Position numbers and translations under genes: made by a program. From assembly GCF_007673235.1 (NCBI RefSeq), contig NZ_VDZH01000003.1, positions 345,168 through 409,167 of the forward strand: DNA of 64,000 bases, read 5' to 3'. How positions within the stretch are numbered: position 1 is the first letter of the stretch; every line of letters starts with the position of its first letter. The notes under the pieces are model-generated. The model was not told where the DNA came from. It saw nothing but the letters and a program-made list of their open reading frames with translations, and made no database searches. Below, in pieces: positions 31,812 to 39,507 of the stretch. This DNA comes from Curtobacterium pusillum. GTDB taxonomy: Bacteria > Actinomycetota > Actinomycetes > Actinomycetales > Microbacteriaceae.

Positions 31812-34322
31812 TCAGGCGGTCGTCTCGTCGGGCTCCAGGTCACGGTCGAGCGAGATCGTCGGGATCGACGCCGTGATGACCGACCCGTCCGCGCGGAGCG
31901 TGCCCTGGATGTCGGCCGTCGTCGGTGCGCGCCCGGCCATCCGCGGCCCCTGGTGCGGCAGCGGCACGACGGTCGGCTCACCGGCCGTGATGTCCCACTG
32001 CTGGTTGTGCACCCAGGCGGTGAAGCCCGAACCGGTCTCGACCGTGAAGGTCATCGTGTCCTGTTCGAGGTCGACCCGCACCCGCGAGCCACGCACCGTC
32101 AGTCGGTAGGTGATGCGCTCCCAGTCCCGCGGCAGCCGGGGGTTGAAGGACATCCGGCCACCGTGGTCCCGCATGCCGCCGAAGCCGTTCACGAGGCCGC
32201 CCCAGATGCCACCGGTCGATGCGATGTGCACACCGTCGGTGGTGTTGCCGTGCAGGTCGGCCAGGTCGACGTAGAGCGCCGTCTGGAAGTACTGCAGCGC
32301 GAGGTCGTGGTAGCCGACCTCGGCCGCCATGATCGACTGCACGACGGCCGACAGGGTCGAGTCGCCCGTGGTCAGGGCGTCGTAGTAGTCGAAGTCACGA
32401 CGCTTCTCGGCAGCGGTGAACTCGTGTCCCTGCAGGAACAACGCGAGCACGACGTCCGCCTGCTTGAGCACCTGGAACCGGTAGATCACCAGCGGGTGGT
32501 AGTGGAGCAGCAGGGGTCGCTTGCTCTCCGGGGTGTTGTCGAGGTCCCAGAGTTCCTTGTCGAGGAACTGGGCGTCCTGCGGGTGGATGCCACGGTGCGG
32601 GTCGAAGGGGATCTCCATCGACTCGGCGGCGTGCTCCCAGTCGGTGATCTCCTGCGCCTGCAGCCCGGTCCGCCGCACCATGCGGTCGTACTCCTCCGGG
32701 TCGTCGGCCGCGAGCTCGCGGCAGGCGTTCACCGCGAACCACAGGTTCGCCCGGGCCATCACGTTCGTGTAGAGGTTGTCGTCGACGACGGTCGTGTACT
32801 CGTCCGGTCCGGTGACGCCGTCGATGTGGAACTTCTGGTCGCCGTTGGACCGCCAGAAGCCGAGGTCCTCCCACAGCCGGGCGGTCTCGACGAGGATGTC
32901 GATCGCCCCGCGCTTGAGGAACTCGCGGTCGTCGGACGCCCGCACGTACTGCATCAGCGCATGCGCGATGTCGGCGTCGATGTGGTACTGCGCGGTGCCG
33001 GCCGCGTAGTAGGCGCTGGACTCCTCGCCGTTGATCGTCCGCCACGGGAACAGGGCGCCGTGCTGGTTGAGCTCGCGGGCACGGGACCGTGCGGCATCGA
33101 GCATGTTGTAGCGGAACCGCAGGGCGTTCCGGGCGACGATCGGCGCCGTGTACGACAGGAACGGCAGGACGTAGATCTCCATGTCCCAGAAGTAGTGGCC
33201 GCCGTACCCGGAGCCGGTGACGCCCTTCGCGGCGATGCCGTGGCCGTCGGTACGCGCCGTGGCCTGCGCGAGCATGAAGAGGTTCCAGCGGACGGCCTGC
33301 TGCAGTGCGGGCTGCCCGGCGATCTCGACGTCGCTCCGCGCCCAGAAGTCGTCCATCCACGTGCGCTGCTTCGCGAACGTCTCGTCGACGGTCTCGGCGT
33401 GTGCACGGTCCAGCGTGCGGTCACACCGGTCGGCGAGTTCGCGCGCCGGCACCCCGCGGGAGGTGTGGTAGACGACGTGCTTGGTCAGACGGATCGGCTG
33501 TCCCGCCCGTGCCTGCACCCGGTAGACGTGCTTCGCGAGGTCGTCCTCGATCGACGACGACTCGTCCCAGCTGTTCTCGGTCTCCAGGTGGTGCTCGACG
33601 CCGACGCAGATCGTCATGCCGGAGCTCGCCGCCTGGTACCCGAGCAGGGACCGTCCGCCGGTACTGCGCTTCAGCTTCGGCTCGAGCACACGCTCGGTGA
33701 AGGCCTCGGCCTTGCGCGGGTCGAACGCGTTCGCCGCCGCCCGCATCCCCGCGTGGTACTCGTCCTGCACGTCCTGCCGGTTGAGGATCTGGCTCGACAG
33801 CAGGATCGAGGCGTCCGCGTCGAGCACGGTGACCTCGTAGTCGATGACGGCGAGGTGGCGGTCCGTGAACGACACCAGCCGCCGCGAGCGGATGAGCACC
33901 CGCTTGCCCGACGGCGTCGACCACTCGGTCTCGCGGAAGAGGTACCCGCCGCGGAAGTCGAGACGCCGGGTGTGCCGGAGGATGTCCGCCTCGGCCAGGA
34001 CGAGCGGCTCGTCGTCGACGTACAGCCGGATGACCTTGGCGTCGGGCGCGTTGATGATCGTCTGCCCGGTCTTCGCGAACCCGAAGGCGTCCTCGGCGTG
34101 CCGGATCGGCCAGGTCTCGTGGAACCCGTTGATGTACGTGCCGTACTGCACGCCGCCACGGCCCTCGTCGAGGTTGCCGCGCAGGCCGAGGTACCCGTTG
34201 CCGACGGCGAAGTTCGTCTCCGCGACGCCCTGCTCGTCTGGCGCGTACTCGGTCTCGACGAGTGCCCACTCGTCGATCGGGTAGCGGACGCGGTCGAGCG
34301 GGTCGGAGGTGATGCGGTTCAT
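31812..34322 (-). CDS. Glycoside hydrolase family 65 phosphorylase (maltose/kojibiose/trehalose type)
   Basis: An 836-residue cytosolic disaccharide phosphorylase. It splits an alpha-glucosyl disaccharide with inorganic phosphate to glucose and beta-glucose-1-phosphate. The N-terminal beta-sandwich domain includes 'NGYLGLRGNLDEGRGG' and 'GFHETWPI'. The (alpha/alpha)6 barrel has 'SGYGGHYFWDMEIYVLPFL' and the general acid Glu near residue 508 in 'VTGPDEYTTVVDDN'. 'STGGIWGGLVNGFGGMRD' and a phosphate-binding 'HGNTTDGVHIAS' lie near the end. The length fits bacterial maltose/kojibiose phosphorylases. The beta-phosphoglucomutase upstream completes the route to glucose-6-phosphate. Confidence 0.93.
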   Translation of the reverse strand: MNRITSDPLDRVRYPIDEWALVETEYAPDEQGVAETNFAVGNGYLGLRGNLDEGRGGVQYGTYINGFHETWPIRHAEDAFGFAKTGQTIINAPDAKVIRLYVDDEPLVLAEADILRHTRRLDFRGGYLFRETEWSTPSGKRVLIRSRRLVSFTDRHLAVIDYEVTVLDADASILLSSQILNRQDVQDEYHAGMRAAANAFDPRKAEAFTERVLEPKLKRSTGGRSLLGYQAASSGMTICVGVEHHLETENSWDESSSIEDDLAKHVYRVQARAGQPIRLTKHVVYHTSRGVPARELADRCDRTLDRAHAETVDETFAKQRTWMDDFWARSDVEIAGQPALQQAVRWNLFMLAQATARTDGHGIAAKGVTGSGYGGHYFWDMEIYVLPFLSYTAPIVARNALRFRYNMLDAARSRARELNQHGALFPWRTINGEESSAYYAAGTAQYHIDADIAHALMQYVRASDDREFLKRGAIDILVETARLWEDLGFWRSNGDQKFHIDGVTGPDEYTTVVDDNLYTNVMARANLWFAVNACRELAADDPEEYDRMVRRTGLQAQEITDWEHAAESMEIPFDPHRGIHPQDAQFLDKELWDLDNTPESKRPLLLHYHPLVIYRFQVLKQADVVLALFLQGHEFTAAEKRRDFDYYDALTTGDSTLSAVVQSIMAAEVGYHDLALQYFQTALYVDLADLHGNTTDGVHIASTGGIWGGLVNGFGGMRDHGGRMSFNPRLPRDWERITYRLTVRGSRVRVDLEQDTMTFTVETGSGFTAWVHNQQWDITAGEPTVVPLPHQGPRMAGRAPTTADIQGTLRADGSVITASIPTISLDRDLEPDETTA

Positions 34323-34365
34323 GGTGCTCCGTGGGAAGGGAGGGGTTCGTGGGGAGGTCGACAGC

Positions 34366-34380
34366 GGCCTGGAGGCGCGG
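34366..34380 (+). repeat. Short intergenic motif, family C (consensus copy)
   Basis: GGCCTGGAGGCGCGG, the exact consensus, in the 77-bp gap between the phosphorylase and phosphoglucomutase genes. Confidence 0.6.
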
Positions 34381-34399
34381 ATCGCCTCGGCCGGTCGGC

Positions 34400-35167
34400 C
34401 TACGTCGCGCTCGTGGCGGGTTCGGGAAGTTCGTGGACGAGTTCGTCGAGGTCCTGCACCACGACGTCCGCCCCGTGTGCCCGGAGGGCGTCGGCACCGG
34501 CACCGCGGTCGACACCGATGACGAGTCCGAAGGCACCGTTGCGGCCGGCTTCGACCCCGCTCGTGGCGTCCTCGACCACGACGCACTCGGCCGCGGTCAG
34601 CCCGAAGCGGCTCGCGGCGTCGAGGTACGTGTCGGGGGCGGGCTTGCCGGCCAGGCCGTCCTGCCGAGCGACCAGGCCGTCGACGACGACCGGGAAGCGG
34701 TCGAGGATCCCCGCCGTGCGCAGCACCGAGGTGGCGTTGGCGGAGCTGGAGACCACCGCGACGGACACTCCGGCGGCCATCGCGGCGTCGAGGAACCGGA
34801 GCGAGCCCGGGTACGGCTCGACACCGTGTTCGGTCAGCTCGGCGGTGAACTCGGCGTTCTTCCGGTTGCCGAGACCGCACACGGTGTCGGCGTCCGGGGA
34901 GTCGTCGGGCGTGCCCTGCGGCAGGTCGATGCCGCGCGACTCGAGCAGGGAGCGGACCCCGTCGTACCGCGGCTTGCCGTCGATGTACGCGAAGTAGTCC
35001 TGCTCCGTGTACGGGTCGACGCCGTGCGCCGCGAGGTACGGCGTGAACAGTCGGCTCCAGGCACGCATGTGGACGTCAGCGGTCGGGGTGAGGACACCGT
35101 CGAGGTCGAACAGGAGCGCTCGCTGGTCTGCGAGTCGCGCTGGTGTGCGCCGGTCCGGCGTCGTCAT
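34400..35167 (-). CDS. pgmB: Beta-phosphoglucomutase family HAD protein
   Basis: A 255-residue HAD protein that should convert beta-glucose-1-phosphate to glucose-6-phosphate. Motif I is 'ALLFDLDGVLTPTADVHMRA' (D-x-D-G-V), the cap has 'FAYIDGKPRYDGVRSLLESR', a beta-phosphoglucomutase mark, motif II is 'VAVVSSSANATSVL', Lys is in 'GLAGKPAPDTYLDAA', and motif IV is 'CVVVEDATSGVEAGRNGAF'. A GGAGGG ribosome-binding site precedes the ATG. It lies directly upstream of the GH65 phosphorylase, whose product is its substrate. Confidence 0.93.
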   Translation of the reverse strand: MTTPDRRTPARLADQRALLFDLDGVLTPTADVHMRAWSRLFTPYLAAHGVDPYTEQDYFAYIDGKPRYDGVRSLLESRGIDLPQGTPDDSPDADTVCGLGNRKNAEFTAELTEHGVEPYPGSLRFLDAAMAAGVSVAVVSSSANATSVLRTAGILDRFPVVVDGLVARQDGLAGKPAPDTYLDAASRFGLTAAECVVVEDATSGVEAGRNGAFGLVIGVDRGAGADALRAHGADVVVQDLDELVHELPEPATSAT

Positions 35168-35292
35168 GTGCTGCCCTCCGGGGACGGTGTCGTCGACGTG
35201 CTTCCGGACGAGTCTAGGACCGCTCCAGGCGCGGCGTTCAGGCGCGCCGCCCGCTGTGGAAAGAGTTCACACAGTCGTTCGATGTGGAGGGA

Positions 35293-35838
35293 TCACCCCT
35301 GCAGCCGCGCCGCGGCGACGGCGGCGTCGACCTGGTCGAGGACCGCACCGATGCCCTGGGCCGGACCACCCACCCGGGTGACGTGCCTGCGGGTCGTGAG
35401 GAACGCCTCCAGGCCGACCGCCACGTCCACCATCCGATCGCCGCCCAGATCACCGTGGACGCCGGGTCCGGAGGCGGCTCGCGCGGCGAAGCGCCGGTCC
35501 GCCTCGGCCGGGTCGGCGTCCAGCGCGCACTCCACGAACACCGCGCCCTCGTCCGCTGCGAGCGCCGCGAGCTCGTCGACGAACGCAGCGCTCCGCGCGT
35601 ACTGCGGCACGATCACGTCCCGGCCGGAACGGAGGTGCGCGCGCATCGCCGCCATCGCCATCTCCCGGGCGGCGATGCCCGCCGGGCGGAGCGCGTCACG
35701 CCAGCCGCCGATCATCGCCCGCAGCACGTCGATGTCGAACGCGACGGGCAGCGACGCAGCGTGCCGGTCGGCCCACGCGCGCGCGACGGTCGACTTCCCG
35801 CTCGCGGGGATCCCGTTCAGGTGCACGAGGACGGCCAT
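35293..35838 (-). CDS. P-loop AAA-type small kinase-like ATPase
   Basis: A 181-residue P-loop protein. Walker A is at the N terminus, 'VHLNGIPASGKSTVARAWAD' (G-x4-G-K-S), followed by 'VAFDIDVLRAMIGGW' where Asp residues could coordinate magnesium, and 'GRDVIVPQYARSAAFVDELA'. This fits the chloramphenicol phosphotransferase/gluconate-kinase-like AAA_33 group that phosphorylates small molecules or RNA ends. There is no clear substrate signature. It is divergent from a NUDIX gene, with 45 bp between starts. Confidence 0.82.
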   Translation of the reverse strand: MAVLVHLNGIPASGKSTVARAWADRHAASLPVAFDIDVLRAMIGGWRDALRPAGIAAREMAMAAMRAHLRSGRDVIVPQYARSAAFVDELAALAADEGAVFVECALDADPAEADRRFAARAASGPGVHGDLGGDRMVDVAVGLEAFLTTRRHVTRVGGPAQGIGAVLDQVDAAVAAARLQG

Positions 35839-35871
35839 GCCCCGATGCTGCCAGCAGCAGCCCGCACCGGC

Positions 35872-35877
35872 TACCGT
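35872..35877 (+). promoter_or_regulatory. Leaderless -10 hexamer of the NUDIX gene
   Basis: TACCGT lies 6 nt before ATG 35884. Confidence 0.5.
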
Positions 35878-35883
35878 CGGGGC

Positions 35884-36324
35884 ATGACCGGACCGGCTGG
35901 AGCCCTGCGCATCCGAGCCGTCGCAGTGGCCGTGCGGGGCGACGAGGTGCTGGTCGTCCTCCGCCAGCGCGACGGACGGTCGTACGCCGTGCTGCCCGGC
36001 GGCGCGGTCGAGGCCGGGGAGACTCCGCAGGAGGCGTGCCTGCGCGAGCTCCGTGAGGAGACCGGCCTCGACGGGGTCGTCGAGGAGCTGCTGCCGGTCG
36101 GGGTCGACCGCGACGCCCCCGCCGTGTACCTGCGGGTCCACGTGACGGGCGACGAACCAGCCCTGGGGCCGAACTCCCCGGAGGCCCGACGCACGACGGC
36201 GGAGAACCGCTACCGTCCGACGTGGGTGAACATCGACACGCTCGGGGACGTCGGTCTCGTCCCGGCGCGAGCCGTGCGCGCGGTCAGCGCAGCGTCCCGA
36301 CCCACTCCTCGATCGCCGCGCTGA
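35884..36324 (+). CDS. NUDIX hydrolase
   Basis: A 146-residue NUDIX enzyme that hydrolyses a nucleoside diphosphate linked to another group. The Nudix box is complete: G-x5-E-x7-R-E-L-x-E-E-x-G around residues 41-63 ('AGETPQEACLRELREETG'). The start 'LRIRAVAVAVRGDEVLVVLR' is the usual first strand. The substrate is not predictable. A TACCGT hexamer 6 nt before the ATG suggests a leaderless mRNA. The last 41 bp overlap the end of the convergent hydrolase gene. Confidence 0.92.
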   Translation: MTGPAGALRIRAVAVAVRGDEVLVVLRQRDGRSYAVLPGGAVEAGETPQEACLRELREETGLDGVVEELLPVGVDRDAPAVYLRVHVTGDEPALGPNSPEARRTTAENRYRPTWVNIDTLGDVGLVPARAVRAVSAASRPTPRSPR

Positions 36325-37006
36325 TCTGCTGCCGGGCGTCGGCACGGGAGATCGTCGCCGTGTCGTCGCCGGGCTGCGCGCCGTAGGCACCGAAGTCGGC
36401 GTGGTTCGACCCCTGGATCTCCGTCATCGTCGCGTTCGACGGCAGGAGGTGCCGTGCGGCGTCGACCTTCGCCGGGGTGGAGAGTCCGTCGCGGGAGCCG
36501 GACACGCTGAGCACGCTGATGTACGACCGGCTGATGTCGTTCGCGCAGTAGCTGCCGAGCAGGAGCAGGCCGTCCGCGTCCGGGGCGAGCTGGCAGGCGC
36601 GCACACCGCCGAGCGAGTGTCCGCCGACACCCCAGCGTGTGACGGACGGGGCGTGCGCCTCGAAGGTCGACAGCGGACGGGTGTCGAAGAAGGCGAGGTG
36701 CAGTGTCGGCTTCGTGATGACCACCGTCGTGCCGGACGCCACCACCTGCCGGAACGTCGCCATGTACGCGTACGGGTCGACCTTCGCCCCGGGGATGAAC
36801 ACGATCCCGACACCGTTCGCGGTCCCGGTCGGGGTCATCACGACGGAGTCACCGGCGTCGCGGACGGACACGCGGTCGTCGCGCCAGACCTGCAGCGCGG
36901 CGCTGCGGGTGCCCTGCATGACGATGTTGGCCCAGACGAGGAACACCACTGCGATCAGGACGACCACGGCGACGACCCACGCGGTCCAACGGAGTGCTCG
37001 GTTCAC
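36284..37006 (-). CDS. Membrane-anchored alpha/beta-hydrolase
   Basis: A 240-residue protein with one N-terminal membrane segment ('WVVAVVVLIAVVFLVWANIV', residues 10-29) and an extracellular hydrolase domain. The oxyanion strand is 'VGIVFIPGAKVDPYAYMATF', the nucleophile elbow is G-H-S-L-G in 'VGGHSLGGVRACQLA', and the catalytic His lies in 'IQGSNHADFGAYGAQPGDD'. This is the pattern of the small actinobacterial alpha/beta-hydrolase set (Abhydrolase_5). Substrate unknown. Its ATG overlaps the stop of the upstream fusion gene (ATGA at 37003-37006), forming an operon. Confidence 0.88.
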   Translation of the reverse strand: MNRALRWTAWVVAVVVLIAVVFLVWANIVMQGTRSAALQVWRDDRVSVRDAGDSVVMTPTGTANGVGIVFIPGAKVDPYAYMATFRQVVASGTTVVITKPTLHLAFFDTRPLSTFEAHAPSVTRWGVGGHSLGGVRACQLAPDADGLLLLGSYCANDISRSYISVLSVSGSRDGLSTPAKVDAARHLLPSNATMTEIQGSNHADFGAYGAQPGDDTATISRADARQQISAAIEEWVGTLR

Positions 37007-38088
37007 GGTCGTCCTGCTTCCTCCGGCCGACGGGCCGTGACGGTCAGCCAGCGCTCGTCGGCGCCGGGGCGGGTGGTGTCCCGGACCACGACGTCGGTCC
37101 AGCCGGCTCGCTCGACGACGGCGGTCAGGTCCTGGTCGGTCCAGTAGGTGAAGTGCCGGGCGCGGTCGAGCTTCCGGGTGCTCCAGGCATCGCCGTCGCC
37201 GTGCTTGAGCGTCGCGGCCAGGACCCCGCCGGGGCGGACGGACTCGCGGGCACGTTCCAGCACGGTCGGGAGCAACTCGCGCGCGACGTGCAGCAGGACC
37301 GCGTTGGCGAACACGGCGTCGTACGGGCCGCCGAAGTCGTCCGACCGGACGTCGAGGACGCGTGCCGTGTGCCCGTCGGCGTGGAGCGCCTCGACGAACG
37401 AGTGCGCGCCGTCGGTCCGGTCCACCACGAGTCCGGCGTCCTCGAGCGCGAGGGCGTCACGACCGGGTCCCGAACCGAGCTCGAGGACGTGGGACCCCGG
37501 CGTGACCAGCGCGACCAGGTCGTCGACGAGGCCGGAGCGGTGGCCGTCGGTGCGGTCGGCGTACTGCTCGGCGCCGTGTTCGTACGCGGCGAGGGTGCGT
37601 TCCGCCGTGAGGTCGCGGCGCATGAGGACCTCGTGCCGGCCGTCCGGCAGCGGGTCCCCGGGCTCGTCGGCGACGAGGAAGCCGTTCCGCTCGTAGGTCC
37701 GACGGGCGGCTGCGTTGTCGGGCATCACGGAGAGCTCGAGCGTGTGCGAGTCGGCCCCGGCGGCCCATCCGACGACCGCGCGGATCAGGTCGGTCGCGAC
37801 ACCGCGGCCGCGGGCGATCGGGTCGACCCACATCGAGATGAGTTCGGTGGTCCCGGGTTCGTCACCGGGGACGCCGCTCGCCATGCCGATCGCCGCCGAG
37901 CCGTCGTGGGCCACCAGGTCGAGCGCTCCCGGGATCGAGAGCCGGGTCCGCCACCGGTGCTCCGGCGCTTCCGCCCAGTCGTCGAGCGTGGACCCGAACG
38001 CGTCGGGGGCCTCGGCGAGCGCCGCCAGGCGGACCGGGCGCCAGGTCTCCCAGTCGTCCGCCGTCACCCGGCGCAGCTCGATGGTCAC
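37003..38088 (-). CDS. GNAT acetyltransferase-SAM methyltransferase fusion
   Basis: A 361-residue two-domain protein. Residues 1-160 are a GNAT domain with 'LISMWVDPIARGRGVATDLI' (R-G-R-G-V-A, the acetyl-CoA loop) and 'NAAARRTYERNGF'. Residues 165-355 are a class-I methyltransferase with motif I 'HVLELGSGPGRDALALEDAG' near 200 and 'FDAVFANAVLLH'-like 'YDAVFANAVLLHVARELL'. Both domains look intact. The fusion suggests that one substrate may be acetylated and methylated, but no partner is evident. TAGCGT (38095-38100) lies 6 nt before the GTG. Confidence 0.88.
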   Translation of the reverse strand: MTIELRRVTADDWETWRPVRLAALAEAPDAFGSTLDDWAEAPEHRWRTRLSIPGALDLVAHDGSAAIGMASGVPGDEPGTTELISMWVDPIARGRGVATDLIRAVVGWAAGADSHTLELSVMPDNAAARRTYERNGFLVADEPGDPLPDGRHEVLMRRDLTAERTLAAYEHGAEQYADRTDGHRSGLVDDLVALVTPGSHVLELGSGPGRDALALEDAGLVVDRTDGAHSFVEALHADGHTARVLDVRSDDFGGPYDAVFANAVLLHVARELLPTVLERARESVRPGGVLAATLKHGDGDAWSTRKLDRARHFTYWTDQDLTAVVERAGWTDVVVRDTTRPGADERWLTVTARRPEEAGRP

Positions 38089-38094
38089 GCCCCG

Positions 38095-38100
38095 ACGCTA
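38095..38100 (-). promoter_or_regulatory. Leaderless -10 hexamer fixing the GTG start at 38088
   Basis: TAGCGT on the minus strand ends 6 nt before GTG 38088 and shows that the fusion protein begins at its GNAT domain. Confidence 0.55.
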
Positions 38101-38147
38101 CCGCGGAGGTCGCGGGCGCGGGGTGGACGCGTGGCGGACGCGTCGAG

Positions 38148-38197
38148 TGAGCAGAAATCGTCGAGTGCCGCACCGCGCACCCGACGATTGCTGCTCA
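38148..38197. repeat. Palindromic repeat family B, copy 2
   Basis: TGAGCAGAAATCGTCG (38148-38163) pairs with 38182-38197 with one mismatch over 16 bp. The loop begins AGTGCCG, as in copy 1. It lies in the 124-bp gap between the XRE gene (ending at 38213) and the fusion gene (starting at 38088), both minus strand. Confidence 0.85.
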
Positions 38198-38212
38198 GTC
38201 ACCGTCCCGCGG

Positions 38213-38710
38213 TCAGGGCCCGGGCGTGGCGCCCACCCGCGACAGCGGGTACCGGCGGTCGAGCCACGGGTCCAGCACGGTGGCCTTGAGGAACCGGGAC
38301 AGCAGCGACCCTGCGGCCCAGTACGCGGGCACGACGAGGAACACGACCCACGGGACCACGTCGGTGGCCACCAAGGCGACCGCCGCCAACGTCACCAGTA
38401 CCCCGACCCCCGTGTACAGGTGCTGCCATCCACGGCTGAACGCATCGCGTTGGGCCTGCTCCGAGGACGTCCGCTCGTCGAGTCCTCGGACCTCGGGCCC
38501 GAGCGTTCGCTCACCCGCATCGTCGATGGCGAACAACTCCCGTACGGGCACCTCCAGCGCACCCGCGATGGACGACAGCGACTCGAGGCTGGCGTCGCTC
38601 CCGCGCTCGATGCGCTGCACGGTCCGCACTGCGATCCCACTCGCCTCTGCAAGGCGTTCCTGCGTCCATCCACGGTGTCGTCGCAGCTCAGCGATCCGCA
38701 TCTCGTTCAT
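38213..38710 (-). CDS. XRE family regulator with two C-terminal membrane helices
   Basis: A 165-residue membrane-bound regulator. Residues 3-58 form an XRE helix-turn-helix ('IAELRRHRGWTQERLAEASG', 'IAVRTVQRIERGSDAS'). A charged linker follows, then two hydrophobic helices ('LYTGVGVLVTLAAVALVATD' and 'VPWVVFLVVPAYWAAGSLLS'), a 2TM domain like those found in some HTH proteins. It may sense membrane state. TAGTGT (38718-38723) lies 7 nt before the ATG, consistent with a leaderless mRNA. Target genes are unknown. Confidence 0.85.
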   Translation of the reverse strand: MNEMRIAELRRHRGWTQERLAEASGIAVRTVQRIERGSDASLESLSSIAGALEVPVRELFAIDDAGERTLGPEVRGLDERTSSEQAQRDAFSRGWQHLYTGVGVLVTLAAVALVATDVVPWVVFLVVPAYWAAGSLLSRFLKATVLDPWLDRRYPLSRVGATPGP

Positions 38711-38801
38711 GCCCAGAACACTAGGGAAGCGTCCGTCCCGGGACCACGACACGGCCACGACACGCACCCGCCACGGACCCGCCACGGGCCCGGCAGCGTG
38801 C

Positions 38802-39494
38802 TCATCCCGCGGGACTGAACCGGTACCCCATGCCCGACTCGGTCACCAGGTACCGCGGGTGCGACGGGTCCGGCTCGAGCTTCCGCCGCAGCTGCGCCAT
38901 GTACAGCCGCAGGTACCCCGAGTCGTTGCCGTGCGTCGGACCCCACACCTCGGTGAGCAGCATCTCGCGCGTCATCAGGCGATCGGGGTTCGTGACGAGG
39001 ACCTCCAGGAGCCGCCACTCCGTCGGGGTCAGTCGGATGGCCGGGCCGGACGACGGCGTCACCTGCTTCGCGACGAGGTCCACCACCAGGTCGCCGACCG
39101 ACACCGTCGGCGTCGCACCAGCGGCGGACGCGGCCGCGACCTGCCGCCGGCCGAGGGCACGGAGCCGCGCGAGCAGTTCGTCCATCTGGAACGGCTTCGT
39201 GACGTAGTCGTCCGCGCCGGCGTCGAGCGCGTCCACCTTGTCCGACGAGTCCGTCCGACCGGAGAGCACGAGCACCGGCACCTGCGACCACGCGCGCACG
39301 CCCTCGAGCACCCCGATCCCGTCGAGCCGCGGCATCCCGAGGTCGAGCAGCACGAGGTCCGGCCGCTCGGTGATCACGGCGTCGATCGCGGCGCGGCCGT
39401 CGCGGGCGGTGACCACGTCGTAGCCCCGGGCGGCGAGCGTGACCGCGAGCGCCCGCACGAGCTGGGCGTCGTCGTCGACGATCAAGACCTTCAT
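38802..39494 (-). CDS. kdpE: KdpE response regulator
   Basis: A 230-residue OmpR/PhoB-type regulator that activates the kdp potassium-uptake genes. The receiver has 'VLIVDDDAQLVRALAVTLAA' (acidic pocket), phospho-acceptor Asp in 'PDLVLLDLGMPRLDGI', Ser/Thr in 'VLVLSGRTDSSDKV' and Lys in 'DDYVTKPFQMDELLAR'. The winged helix ends 'YLRLYMAQLRRKLEPDPSHP' and 'YLVTESGMGYRF', with the KdpE-like 'HGNDSGYLR'. It follows kdpD by 13 bp and closes the kdp locus. Confidence 0.95.
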   Translation of the reverse strand: MKVLIVDDDAQLVRALAVTLAARGYDVVTARDGRAAIDAVITERPDLVLLDLGMPRLDGIGVLEGVRAWSQVPVLVLSGRTDSSDKVDALDAGADDYVTKPFQMDELLARLRALGRRQVAAASAAGATPTVSVGDLVVDLVAKQVTPSSGPAIRLTPTEWRLLEVLVTNPDRLMTREMLLTEVWGPTHGNDSGYLRLYMAQLRRKLEPDPSHPRYLVTESGMGYRFSPAG

Positions 39495-39507
39495 CGCACA
39501 CGGCCCT

